A stretch of 20,360 nt of DNA from a virus. Shown piece by piece: positions 1 through 4,653 of this stretch. Position numbers and translations under genes: made by a program. The notes below the pieces were generated by a model, which was given only the letters and a program-made list of their open reading frames with translations, was not told the DNA's origin and did not search any database. The stretch's first letter is position 1, and each line of letters opens with the position of its first letter. The stretch is from IMG/VR virus record IMGVR_UViG_3300035670_001473, positions 1 through 20,360 of that record. One strand, written 5' to 3'.

Positions 1-20
1 CTAAAAGAGTAAGGAAAACG
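1..20 (+). promoter_or_regulatory. Truncated copy of the repeated early promoter and its leader
   Basis: The first bases match the sequence that follows the -10 box in the promoter copies at 649, 1275 and 1906 (CTAAAAGAGTAAGGAAAACG). The -35 and most of the -10 lie outside the window. It contains an AAGGA Shine-Dalgarno sequence for the gene starting at 26. Its identity rests on sequence similarity to the three complete copies. Confidence 0.55.
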
Positions 21-25
21 AACAC

Positions 26-226
26 ATGAACCAAATCTACGTTGTACTCAAGACTTATCACCCCGATTATTATTCGGATAAAACTTTCACTGATCCGGTT
101 GCTTCATTTGCTTCGTTTGAAGCAGCCCAAGCTCACGCTAAAGAGCTATCCGAGAAGGCTCGAAAGAAGAATTCTTACACCGAAACCCAGTACGAAGTCG
201 AATCGGTAAGCTTCGAGAATATTTAA
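26..226 (+). CDS. Small hypothetical phage protein, 66 aa
   Basis: No function recognised. ATG follows AAGGA by about ten bases, downstream of the truncated promoter copy. The sequence has an N-terminal hydrophobic strand (IYVVLKTY), then an acidic/aromatic stretch, an Ala-rich helix with FASFEAAQAHAKEL near the middle, and a C-terminal YEVESVSF. The same plan (strand, S/T-x-x-x-A helix, YEVE strand) recurs in the protein at 2142-2342, so the two look like diverged paralogues. It is followed after 9 bases by the gene at 236, so the two are probably co-transcribed. Confidence 0.7.
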   Translation: MNQIYVVLKTYHPDYYSDKTFTDPVASFASFEAAQAHAKELSEKARKKNSYTETQYEVESVSFENI

Positions 227-235
227 AGGAATCTC

Positions 236-535
236 ATGTCATTCAACGAATTCGCAGAAACCCTAACTTATAAGTCGATTGATTCTCTACCCTGGATTCT
301 ACCAGAAGATGGTATATCTATTTTCGATGAACCCGAACTGCCTCTGGGTCTTGTCTTGAAAATTCAAAAGGAAGATAATATTGAATATATGCTGGTCGGT
401 TCAACTCTAGTAGATCGTACTCGTGGATGTGGGTGTTGTTCTGAAGATTATTTTGAGTATGATGACGACGCAAACCGCATTCCTTTTCTTCCAATCAAGA
501 ATGTAGTTGGATGGGCGATGGTTTTCGGTGATTGA
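236..535 (+). CDS. Hypothetical acidic protein, 99 aa
   Basis: No family recognised. ATG is preceded by AAAGGA at good spacing. The protein is acidic, with a cysteine cluster (RGCGCCSEDYFEYDDD, around residues 63-78) that might bind a metal; the C-terminal end is hydrophobic (VVGWAMVFGD). It is the second gene of the operon from the promoter at the window start. The next small ORF begins one base after its stop, suggesting translational coupling. Confidence 0.7.
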   Translation: MSFNEFAETLTYKSIDSLPWILPEDGISIFDEPELPLGLVLKIQKEDNIEYMLVGSTLVDRTRGCGCCSEDYFEYDDDANRIPFLPIKNVVGWAMVFGD

Positions 536-536
536 A

Positions 537-647
537 ATGATCCAATGGTTAAATGATTGGGGAGATTTGTTGGTTGTTATTGTCATGCCTGTTCTAATGT
601 TGTCGTTTATTTTTTCGGTTTTTTTGAATATCGATGACCCCAAATGA
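537..647 (+). CDS. Tiny single-span membrane protein, 36 aa
   Basis: A short ORF immediately after the preceding stop (one base between TGA and ATG) encodes 36 residues. Residues about 11-30 (LLVVIVMPVLMLSFIFSVFL) form one uninterrupted hydrophobic segment, flanked by a polar N-terminus (MIQWLNDWGD) and an acidic tail (NIDDPK). That is what a small phage membrane protein looks like. No Shine-Dalgarno is evident, so translation would rely on coupling. The strong promoter at 649 starts right after its stop. Function unknown; the reality of the gene is inferred from tight packing and the membrane-like composition. Confidence 0.5.
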   Translation: MIQWLNDWGDLLVVIVMPVLMLSFIFSVFLNIDDPK

Positions 648-648
648 C

Positions 649-684
649 TTGACTTCCTGATCCGAAGTTGCTATACTAAAAGAG
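649..684 (+). promoter_or_regulatory. Strong sigma70-type promoter, repeat copy 1
   Basis: TTGACT at 649-654 and TATACT at 672-677 with a 17-base spacer; predicted start near 684. The spacer and downstream bases are nearly identical to copies at 1275 and 1906. It directly precedes the structured non-coding segment at 697-827. Confidence 0.8.
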
Positions 685-696
685 TCGAGGAAATAC

Positions 697-827
697 AACA
701 AAGAACGGTTAACGCCCCGGCAGACACCGTTTGAACATAGGATAGGGTGAAGAGCGAGTCCGAAATCGAGATCATAATGAGTCGCCGCCATATGTGAATC
801 GTATGGTCCAGTTCAAGGTTCTTTGTT
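697..827 (+). ncRNA. Structured RNA segment closed by a perfect 10-bp stem
   Basis: No ORF covers 684-859. AACAAAGAAC (697-706) is perfectly complementary to GTTCTTTGTT (818-827). Inside, 730-736 pairs with 811-817 (7 bp, one G-T), stacking directly on the outer stem; 788-794 pairs with 800-806 around a 5-base loop; GCGA at 754-757 can pair with TCGC at 782-785. The RNA starts a few bases after the predicted start of the 649 promoter, so it is either a stand-alone small RNA or the 5' leader of the 57-aa gene at 860. It matches no RNA family I recognise, and there is no classical terminator after it. Confidence 0.5.
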
Positions 828-859
828 TTCTTCGATAAAATTCCAATGGATATTTAATA

Positions 860-1033
860 ATGACACTTGAAACTCTAAATTCTTGTTTTTCTGGAAATAC
901 TGAGTCTGTGAAGAACGCTCGTAATCGTCAAATTTTGGTCTTGCTTGATGGTGAACACTTTCCTCAGTTAAAAGTAACCGACTTCACTATCACAACCGCT
1001 GGTGATATTGTACTCATCACCAAACGAACCTGA
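860..1033 (+). CDS. Hypothetical protein, 57 aa
   Basis: A short ORF starting ATG ACA CTT GAA at 860 and ending TGA at 1031-1033. It has ordinary coding character (NRQILVLLDGEHFPQLKV, then a beta-like C-terminus TTAGDIVLITKRT). No strong Shine-Dalgarno precedes it; the leader is the structured segment at 697-827. The next gene follows after 11 bases with a good ribosome-binding site. Function unknown. Confidence 0.6.
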   Translation: MTLETLNSCFSGNTESVKNARNRQILVLLDGEHFPQLKVTDFTITTAGDIVLITKRT

Positions 1034-1044
1034 AAGGGAATCGA

Positions 1045-1278
1045 ATGCAAGATTTCTTAAATCAAGAACTGAAGATCGGTGATAAAGTCATTATGATTGT
1101 GCAAGGATATCGATCATTTCAGATATCCGAAGTTGTCGGCTTCACACCGAAAAATGTGAGAGTGGAATATGAAGATGTTCAATACCGTAAAGGATATTTC
1201 GCTTCAATAATTCAACCTCCACAACAATTGATTAAAATTTCCCCTGAACTACTGAATAAAAATCAGCAACCGAGTTGA
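1045..1278 (+). CDS. Hypothetical protein, 77 aa, possible SH3-like fold
   Basis: ATG is preceded by AAAGGGAA. The N-terminal half (LKIGDKVIMIVQGYRSFQ, then VVGFTPKNVRVEY) alternates short strands with Gly/Asp turns, like the small SH3/KOW-like proteins common in phages; this is a weak resemblance only. The stop codon TGA lies inside the -35 hexamer of the promoter at 1275. Function unknown. Confidence 0.65.
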   Translation: MQDFLNQELKIGDKVIMIVQGYRSFQISEVVGFTPKNVRVEYEDVQYRKGYFASIIQPPQQLIKISPELLNKNQQPS

Positions 1279-1310
1279 CAACCTGTTCCGAAGTTGCTAT
1301 ACTAAAAGAG
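1275..1310 (+). promoter_or_regulatory. Strong sigma70-type promoter, repeat copy 2
   Basis: TTGACA at 1275-1280 and TATACT at 1298-1303, 17-base spacer. The -35 overlaps the stop of the upstream gene. The leader contains AAGGA and precedes the ATG at 1330. The sequence matches the copies at 649 and 1906 through the spacer and about 10 bases beyond the -10. Confidence 0.85.
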
Positions 1311-1329
1311 TAAGGAAAACGGCCACACA

Positions 1330-1674
1330 ATGACAAACATTAAAGTTGGTGATGAAATTGCTTTCGGTCGGTTCCACATGGGAACTCTGATTAGTCACGG
1401 ATTTTCTGTTGTTGCTGGAGTTAATGGACATGGGCATGTCCGGTTGGAAAATGGTTTGGTGTTCGATAAGCATGGAATCGAACGCAATGTCAAGTACTCG
1501 GCACGGAGGCTGATGCCAGTTGCTGAACGCCAACAATATTTGGATGCCCAACAGTCTCGCATTGAAAGGCTGAACAAGATCAGCAACATTAAACGCCTTG
1601 TTGATAACCTGAACTCCAATGGTGTTGATGTCAGTTCCAAGGAACAACTCATCAAACTCATTAATTCGCTCTAA
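1330..1674 (+). CDS. Hypothetical protein, 114 aa, basic C-terminal helix
   Basis: Driven by the promoter at 1275 with a leader of about 20 bases. The N-terminal half begins with KVGDEIAFGRFHMGTLISHG and continues with beta/turn-like sequence rich in Gly and His. The C-terminal half, from about residue 60, is helical and charged (RQQYLDAQQSRIERLNKISN, then VDVSSKEQLIKLINSL). This suggests a small beta domain followed by a helical tail. No family recognised. Its stop abuts the structured segment at 1675-1900. Confidence 0.7.
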   Translation: MTNIKVGDEIAFGRFHMGTLISHGFSVVAGVNGHGHVRLENGLVFDKHGIERNVKYSARRLMPVAERQQYLDAQQSRIERLNKISNIKRLVDNLNSNGVDVSSKEQLIKLINSL

Positions 1675-1900
1675 AGATTCGAACGTCCGAATAAACCAGG
1701 ATGTATGACAACCCGACACCCCTCGCAGTGATCGAAAGGTTAGAGGCTTCTCGGCACGTGATCCTGACAGTATCGGAAAGTATAGTAAGCGGTTAATTAT
1801 ACAGAGCAGGGACGATAGGTAGCCAATCCTGTTGAATAGGCGCTTGAAACCCGTTGAAAATCAGTGCTTGGTATCAAAGGCCACCGAGACGTTTGAATTT
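1675..1900 (+). ncRNA. Large structured non-coding segment, about 226 nt
   Basis: No ORF occupies 1675-1943. ATTCGAACGTC (1677-1687) pairs with GACGTTTGAAT (1888-1898) with one G-T, and flanking bases extend this to about 14 bp. Within it is a long nested hairpin: 1697-1702 with 1761-1766, 1713-1716 with 1751-1754, 1721-1724 with 1743-1746. A second hairpin pairs 1780-1784 with 1798-1802 and 1786-1788 with 1793-1795. It starts at the stop codon of the upstream gene and ends five bases before the -35 of the next promoter, so it is a 3'-end RNA of the 1275 transcript. No known RNA family recognised. Confidence 0.5.
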
Positions 1901-1905
1901 TCTTC

Positions 1906-1941
1906 TTGACAACCTGATCCGAAGTTGCTATACTAAAAGAG
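1906..1941 (+). promoter_or_regulatory. Strong sigma70-type promoter, repeat copy 3
   Basis: TTGACA at 1906-1911 and TATACT at 1929-1934, 17-base spacer. The predicted start (about 1941) lies only 2-4 bases before the ATG at 1944, so the transcript would be essentially leaderless. Confidence 0.85.
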
Positions 1942-1943
1942 TA

Positions 1944-2096
1944 ATGGAAATAAACGAAAACAAATCACACACGAATGAATGCGACCATGATTGGAAAGAA
2001 GTCGAATCTCAATTTGAAGGTGATGTTCGTTGTTCTGTTTGTGGAATGCATGGATGTCTAGAAGACGATGGTAATGTTTTCTATCCAGCGTCATAA
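1944..2096 (+). CDS. Small zinc-ribbon-like protein, 50 aa
   Basis: The start at 1944 (MEINENKSH) is chosen because it lies just after the 1906 promoter; the frame is open further upstream, but that stretch is the structured RNA and the promoter. The protein has C and H in NECDHDW (residues 11-17) and CSVCGMHGC (around residues 31-39), a candidate zinc-binding arrangement. The C-terminus is acidic. No family recognised. The mRNA is predicted to be leaderless or to have a leader of two or three bases. Confidence 0.65.
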   Translation: MEINENKSHTNECDHDWKEVESQFEGDVRCSVCGMHGCLEDDGNVFYPAS

Positions 2097-2141
2097 ACGA
2101 CTTCACTATTCAGAACAACGATAGTGAAATGGGAGATAATA

Positions 2142-2342
2142 ATGAACGCTTGGGTTGTTATTGAATATATTGATGATATGTATTCAGAATACAAAGATAT
2201 TCGTAAGAATGTCGATAAGGTATTTCTAAGTGAACATAAAGCCAAGCAATATGCCGCCGAACAACAGCATATAGCGAATCAGGGACTGAGGGGATATTCG
2301 TATGAGGTTGAATGGTGTTCTCTCGATGATTCTGTAGATTAA
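2142..2342 (+). CDS. Small hypothetical protein, 66 aa, paralogue of the 26-226 product
   Basis: The ATG at 2142 is chosen over an upstream GTG (2124) because GGGAGAT lies just before it. The sequence (NAWVVIEYIDD, then VFLSEHKAKQYAAEQQ, ending YSYEVEWCSLDD) follows the same plan as the 66-aa protein at 26-226. After its TAA stop the same frame stays open for 47 more codons that resemble the same family (see 2343-2486). Function unknown. Confidence 0.7.
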   Translation: MNAWVVIEYIDDMYSEYKDIRKNVDKVFLSEHKAKQYAAEQQHIANQGLRGYSYEVEWCSLDDSVD

Positions 2343-2486
2343 GAGATTGTAAAGAAGTTAGAAGAATGTTCCTGGTGTCACGATTATTCTGTAGGTGTTG
2401 TAGAAGCCGTATTCGCCACCGAAAAAGATGCAATCGCCTTCGCATCATCCATTAAGGGATGGGTTGAGGCTTGGGTGGTTCGATAA
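2343..2486 (+). pseudogene. In-frame coding remnant after a stop codon, no canonical start
   Basis: Directly after the TAA of the previous gene, the same frame runs 47 codons to TAA at 2484-2486. The translation looks coding: EIVKKLEECSWCHDYSVG, then VVEAVFATEKDAIAFASS, then IKGWVEAWVVR. The FATEKDAIAFAS helix matches the FLSEHKAKQYAAE helix of the upstream protein and FASFEAAQAHAKE of the 26-226 product. There is no ATG, GTG or TTG in frame; an ATT at 2346 after TAAGAG is the only start-like codon. It may be the second half of a former longer protein, a gene that lost its ATG, or a readthrough product. Confidence 0.45.
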
Positions 2487-2502
2487 ATAATATTTGAGTT
2501 TT

Positions 2503-2587
2503 GCTCCTTGATCCCGACATCGGTCTTCTAAACCGATCCTTAGAGTTGGGTGGACGGCAACTGGTTCAAATCCAGCAGGGAGCCCCA
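2503..2587 (+). tRNA. tRNA-Arg(TCT)-like gene lacking a D-arm
   Basis: The acceptor GCTCCTT (2503-2509) pairs with AGGGAGC, followed by C and an encoded CCA. The anticodon arm is perfect: TCGGT, loop CTTCTAA (anticodon TCT at 2527-2529), ACCGA. The T-arm is CTGG-TTCAAAT-CCAG. Between acceptor and anticodon stem there are only 10 bases, so no D-stem can form. The variable region is long (about 24 nt) and holds GTTG/CAAC around a 9-base loop. It may be a defective tRNA or an unusual class-II-like one. Confidence 0.65.
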
Positions 2588-2589
2588 TT

Positions 2590-2675
2590 TTAGAGTAACC
2601 TATAAACGATGCATAGTCGAGCCGAGCTAGTCGGTATAAAAGAAAAATAAATTTTTCGGTTACTAGTTACTCTAA
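2590..2675 (+). ncRNA. Cloverleaf-like non-coding element between tRNAs
   Basis: TTAGAGTAAC (2590-2599) is perfectly complementary to GTTACTCTAA (2666-2675). Inside are three small hairpins: CTAT/ATAG with a 9-base loop, CCGA/TCGG with a 5-base loop, and GAAAAA/TTTTTC with a 4-base loop. The result is a tRNA-like outline without tRNA consensus bases. GGTTACT at 2659-2665 can alternatively pair with AGTAACC at 2594-2600, so two structures compete. A T-rich tract follows at 2679-2691, so a terminator or processing role is possible. Confidence 0.4.
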
Positions 2676-2693
2676 TTCGTTTTTATTTTTTAT

Positions 2694-2781
2694 GGAAGAG
2701 TGCGTGAGTGGTTTAAACGAACAGTCTTGAAAACTGTAGGCGTGAAAGCGTCCAAGAGTTCGAATCTCTTCTCTTCCTCCA
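2694..2781 (+). tRNA. tRNA-Ser(TGA)
   Basis: The acceptor GGAAGAG pairs with CTCTTCC, followed by T and encoded CCA. The anticodon arm is ACAGT-CTTGAAA-ACTGT with anticodon TGA at 2728-2730. A class II long variable arm is present (GGCG...CGTCC), and the T-arm is AAGAG-TTCGAAT-CTCTT. It is a normal serine tRNA, reading UCA and related codons. Confidence 0.92.
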
Positions 2782-2786
2782 TTTTT

Positions 2787-2911
2787 GCGTCTGTAACTCA
2801 GTTGGTAGAGTATCTGGCTTATTGCGTGTGGAGATGAACGTGACATCTTCCACACCACAAAAAGATTCAGTTAACCAGATAGCCCCAGTTCGAACCTGGG
2901 CAGGCGCACCA
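2787..2911 (+). tRNA. Interrupted tRNA with a 50-nt insert in the anticodon loop
   Basis: The acceptor GCGTCTG pairs with CAGGCGC, followed by A and CCA. D-arm ACTC/GAGT, T-arm CCCAG-TTCGAAC-CTGGG and anticodon stem TCTGG (2813-2817)/CCAGA (2875-2879) are all intact. The anticodon loop is 57 nt instead of 7. The insert contains a strong hairpin: 2826-2836 with 2844-2855 (11 bp, one bulge) around AACGTGA. Removing 50 nt could leave CT-GTT-AA, which would be tRNA-Asn(GTT), but the junction and therefore the anticodon are uncertain. The arms are too well kept for random decay. Confidence 0.7.
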
Positions 2912-2926
2912 AATATTCAAAAATAG

Positions 2927-2969
2927 TCGAACTCCTTATGAATAAATATGTTCGAGAATAGGAGTTCGA
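2927..2969 (+). promoter_or_regulatory. Hairpin masking the HNH ribosome-binding site, late-promoter-like loop
   Basis: TCGAACTCCT (2927-2936) is perfectly complementary to AGGAGTTCGA (2960-2969), and the second arm contains the AGGAG Shine-Dalgarno of the HNH gene at 2972. The loop holds AATAAATA (2941-2948), one base from the T4 late promoter TATAAATA. A transcript started just downstream would lack the first arm and expose the ribosome-binding site. This arrangement is known for T4 homing endonucleases such as I-TevI; its use here is inferred. Confidence 0.5.
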
Positions 2970-2971
2970 TT

Positions 2972-3532
2972 ATGATTACAAATTGTAAGAAATGTGGCGA
3001 AGAATTTGATAATTACAGCAAATGGGGTGAAAAACAGTTTTGCTCACGTAAATGTGCTAACAGTAGAACATTTAGTGATGAAGCAAAGCTCAAAAAAAGC
3101 GTAGCCCTTAAAGGTAGAGTAGTTGGTGAAAAATGTGGCTTAACTGATGAAAAGTATCAAGCTAAAATTGAAAAGTATAAAAAAACTAGAAAAGAAAGAC
3201 AGAACTCTATTCCGTTTGATAAACTTGGAGTACCAGGAAAACGAAATCGAGTGTTTGAAGAGCAAAACTATGCTTGCAATAACTGTGGGCTATCTAATTG
3301 GATGAATCAGCCGATAACGTTAGAGCTTGAACACAAAGACGGAGATAGAGAAAACAATACTCGTGAAAATTTAGAAGGTTTGTGCCCTAACTGTCATAGC
3401 TTAACGGAAACATGGCGTGGACGAAAAATTAGAAAAAATAAGATAGATAATAACACATTGTTGAAGTGTTTAATTGAATCAAAAAATATCAAACAGGCTC
3501 TGGCAATTCACAATATAACACTATATGGATAA
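2972..3532 (+). CDS. HNH homing endonuclease with N-terminal zinc finger
   Basis: Free-standing phage HNH homing endonuclease of 186 aa, predicted to nick or cut DNA at a tRNA-cluster target and spread its own gene. Residues 5-28 carry CKKC...FCSRKC, a zinc ribbon. A basic linker follows, with the HNH core at 102-142: CNNC, LELEHKDGD, N in TRENLEGL, CPNCHS. ATG 2972 is chosen over 2948 because AGGAG precedes it. Base composition is more A-rich than the neighbours, as for an invading element. Shortly before its stop there is a possible slippery A-AAA-AAT (3481-3487), and the missing C-terminal part continues in the -1 frame (3487-3807). Confidence 0.85.
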   Translation: MITNCKKCGEEFDNYSKWGEKQFCSRKCANSRTFSDEAKLKKSVALKGRVVGEKCGLTDEKYQAKIEKYKKTRKERQNSIPFDKLGVPGKRNRVFEEQNYACNNCGLSNWMNQPITLELEHKDGDRENNTRENLEGLCPNCHSLTETWRGRKIRKNKIDNNTLLKCLIESKNIKQALAIHNITLYG

Positions 3533-3807
3533 CAAATGGAATAGAAGTTAAAAAAATATCCAAAACTGATGATCTTCCTACCGGATGGTTTAGGGGAAGA
3601 TCAATAAAACCAGAAAAGACAGTAAGAGAAAAATATAAAATCTCTGAAACTGATGCTTTATTGTTATTGAATGATTATGAATCTGGTATGCCTATGTCAG
3701 AAATTTTAATAAAATACAATAGAAAAACAGAACAAAGCGTAACAACCTTTCTAAGAAAAAGATTTCCAAATAGGAAAACATTTCTACCAAAAGGTAGAAA
3801 TAAATAA
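3487..3807 (+). pseudogene. C-terminal part of the HNH endonuclease in the -1 frame
   Basis: This frame is open from 3487 to TAA at 3805-3807 and has no start codon near its beginning. It reads WITNGIEVKKISKTDDLPTG followed by WFRGRS, a module I know from the C-termini of phage HNH proteins (WITNG...P.GW..GR), and then a basic helical DNA-binding-like region (FLRKRFPNRKTF). It belongs to the same gene as the preceding HNH ORF, shifted by -1. Either a one-base indel broke the gene or a -1 frameshift at A-AAA-AAT yields a full-length protein of about 278 aa. It ends four bases before tRNA-Trp. Confidence 0.7.
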
Positions 3808-3811
3808 TAAT

Positions 3812-3888
3812 ATTCCCGTAGTTTAATTGTTGAAAACAGCAGTCTCCAAAACTGCAAGATCTCGGTTAGAATCCGAGCGGGAGTGCCA
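3812..3888 (+). tRNA. tRNA-Trp(CCA)
   Basis: The acceptor ATTCCCG pairs with CGGGAGT, followed by G and encoded CCA. D-stem GTTT/AAAC, anticodon arm GCAGT-CTCCAAA-ACTGC (anticodon CCA at 3846-3848) and T-arm CTCGG-TTAGAAT-CCGAG. All arms are normal. Confidence 0.92.
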
Positions 3889-3895
3889 AAAATAT

Positions 3896-3986
3896 GCTCA
3901 GATAGTGTAATGCAGCACGACGGGTCTTATAAACCCGAACTCCAGATCAGAGGTTAGTGTGGGTTAAAGTCCCACTCTGAGCACCA
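3896..3986 (+). tRNA. tRNA with anticodon TAT and a long variable arm
   Basis: The acceptor GCTCAGA pairs with TCTGAGC, followed by A and CCA. The anticodon arm is perfect: CGGGT-CTTATAA-ACCCG, with anticodon TAT (3928-3930), which would read AUA (Ile). The T-arm is GTGGG-TTAAAGT-CCCAC. The variable region is 21 nt and can form a short stem (AACTC/GAGGTT with one bulge), a class II feature not expected for isoleucine. The identity is by anticodon only. Confidence 0.8.
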
Positions 3987-4010
3987 AAATTTGAAAGTGA
4001 GTGATATATT

Positions 4011-4136
4011 ATGTTTGGACCAACTAAGAACGACATTTACACCCTAATGAGTTTTCTACTAATTATCGGTGCTGTTCTCGGTATTTGTTTGTTCAGTATA
4101 TTCGTATGGATATTTTCGCACTTAACTTGGATTTGA
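4011..4136 (+). CDS. Small single-span membrane protein, 41 aa
   Basis: The ORF starts ATG TTT GGA and ends TGA at 4134-4136. After a short polar start (MFGPTKNDIYTL), residues about 13-35 are strongly hydrophobic (SFLLIIGAVLGICLFSIFVW), giving one transmembrane helix and a short tail. The preceding GTGAGTGAT is a weak ribosome-binding site. It sits directly downstream of a tRNA and 11 bases upstream of the next gene. Function unknown; small membrane proteins like this are common in T4-type early regions. Confidence 0.6.
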   Translation: MFGPTKNDIYTLMSFLLIIGAVLGICLFSIFVWIFSHLTWI

Positions 4137-4147
4137 AATGAGGAATT

Positions 4148-4372
4148 GTGGCAGAATACAAAATATATACATGTGATGTTTGTGGGTGTAGAGGGGCGAA
4201 GCGTTTTACGATATCCAAGGTAGACGTTATTGACGATAAAGTGATTGATGGATATGTTGATTTGTGTTGGGATCACATAGACCCTATTATGGATGTATTT
4301 TTTGATGTTTTCGATGATTCGACTGTAGCACAGCGCAGAACTATATGGAAGCAACTTTGTAAAAAAGGATAA
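4148..4372 (+). CDS. Hypothetical protein with CxxC, 74 aa, GTG start
   Basis: GTG at 4148 follows GAGGAATT at ideal spacing, so GTG is the likely start (MAEYKIYTCDVCGCRG). The cysteines at residues 9, 12 and 14, with LCWDH further on (C40, H43), could bind zinc. The rest is acidic and hydrophobic. It shares an operon with the 41-aa membrane protein before it and the lipoprotein two bases after. No family recognised. Confidence 0.7.
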   Translation: MAEYKIYTCDVCGCRGAKRFTISKVDVIDDKVIDGYVDLCWDHIDPIMDVFFDVFDDSTVAQRRTIWKQLCKKG

Positions 4373-4374
4373 GT

Positions 4375-4653
4375 ATGAAGAAATATATTATGATTGGTTT
4401 GATTTGTATTGCAACGTTTCTTTCTGGTTGTACACAGAACGAGAGAGTCATGAATTACGGTGGTAATATGACTATCGATTTACCTGTGGGTGAACGATTC
4501 GAAAATGCCACATGGAAGGCAACTCAATCAAGTACATCTTTGTGGTATATCACTCGAAAGCGTGAAGTCGGAGAGAAACCAACAACTCATATATTTCGTG
4601 AGAAATCTACGTTTGGTGGTCTAGAAGGTTCTGTTACATTCGTGGAGCATTAA
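4375..4653 (+). CDS. Phage lipoprotein, 92 aa
   Basis: The N-terminus is a lipoprotein signal: MKK, a hydrophobic stretch, and lipobox LSGC with C19 as the predicted lipidated residue, so the mature protein would be anchored in an envelope membrane. The mature part is short (NYGGNMTIDLPVGERFENATWK, split by a Thr/Ser-rich region, then LWYITRK and FREKSTFGGLEGSVTF). It resembles a conserved small lipoprotein family seen in many T4-like phages whose role is not established; superinfection exclusion is one possibility, not shown here. AAGGATAAGT precedes the ATG. Confidence 0.75.
   Translation: MKKYIMIGLICIATFLSGCTQNERVMNYGGNMTIDLPVGERFENATWKATQSSTSLWYITRKREVGEKPTTHIFREKSTFGGLEGSVTFVEH

Noticed and set aside
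697-827. Hammerhead or other self-cleaving ribozyme in the structured segment
   Set aside because: A CCGAAATC stretch suggested it, but the CUGAUGA core and its helices are absent.
1297-1719. 140-codon minus-strand frame opposite 1330-1674
   Set aside because: Antisense shadow running through a promoter; the plus-strand gene has promoter and leader.
1854-1943. N-terminal extension of the 50-aa protein starting at 1854
   Set aside because: The extension would be encoded by the structured RNA and the -35/-10 of the 1906 promoter, and the leaderless start at 1944 fits better.
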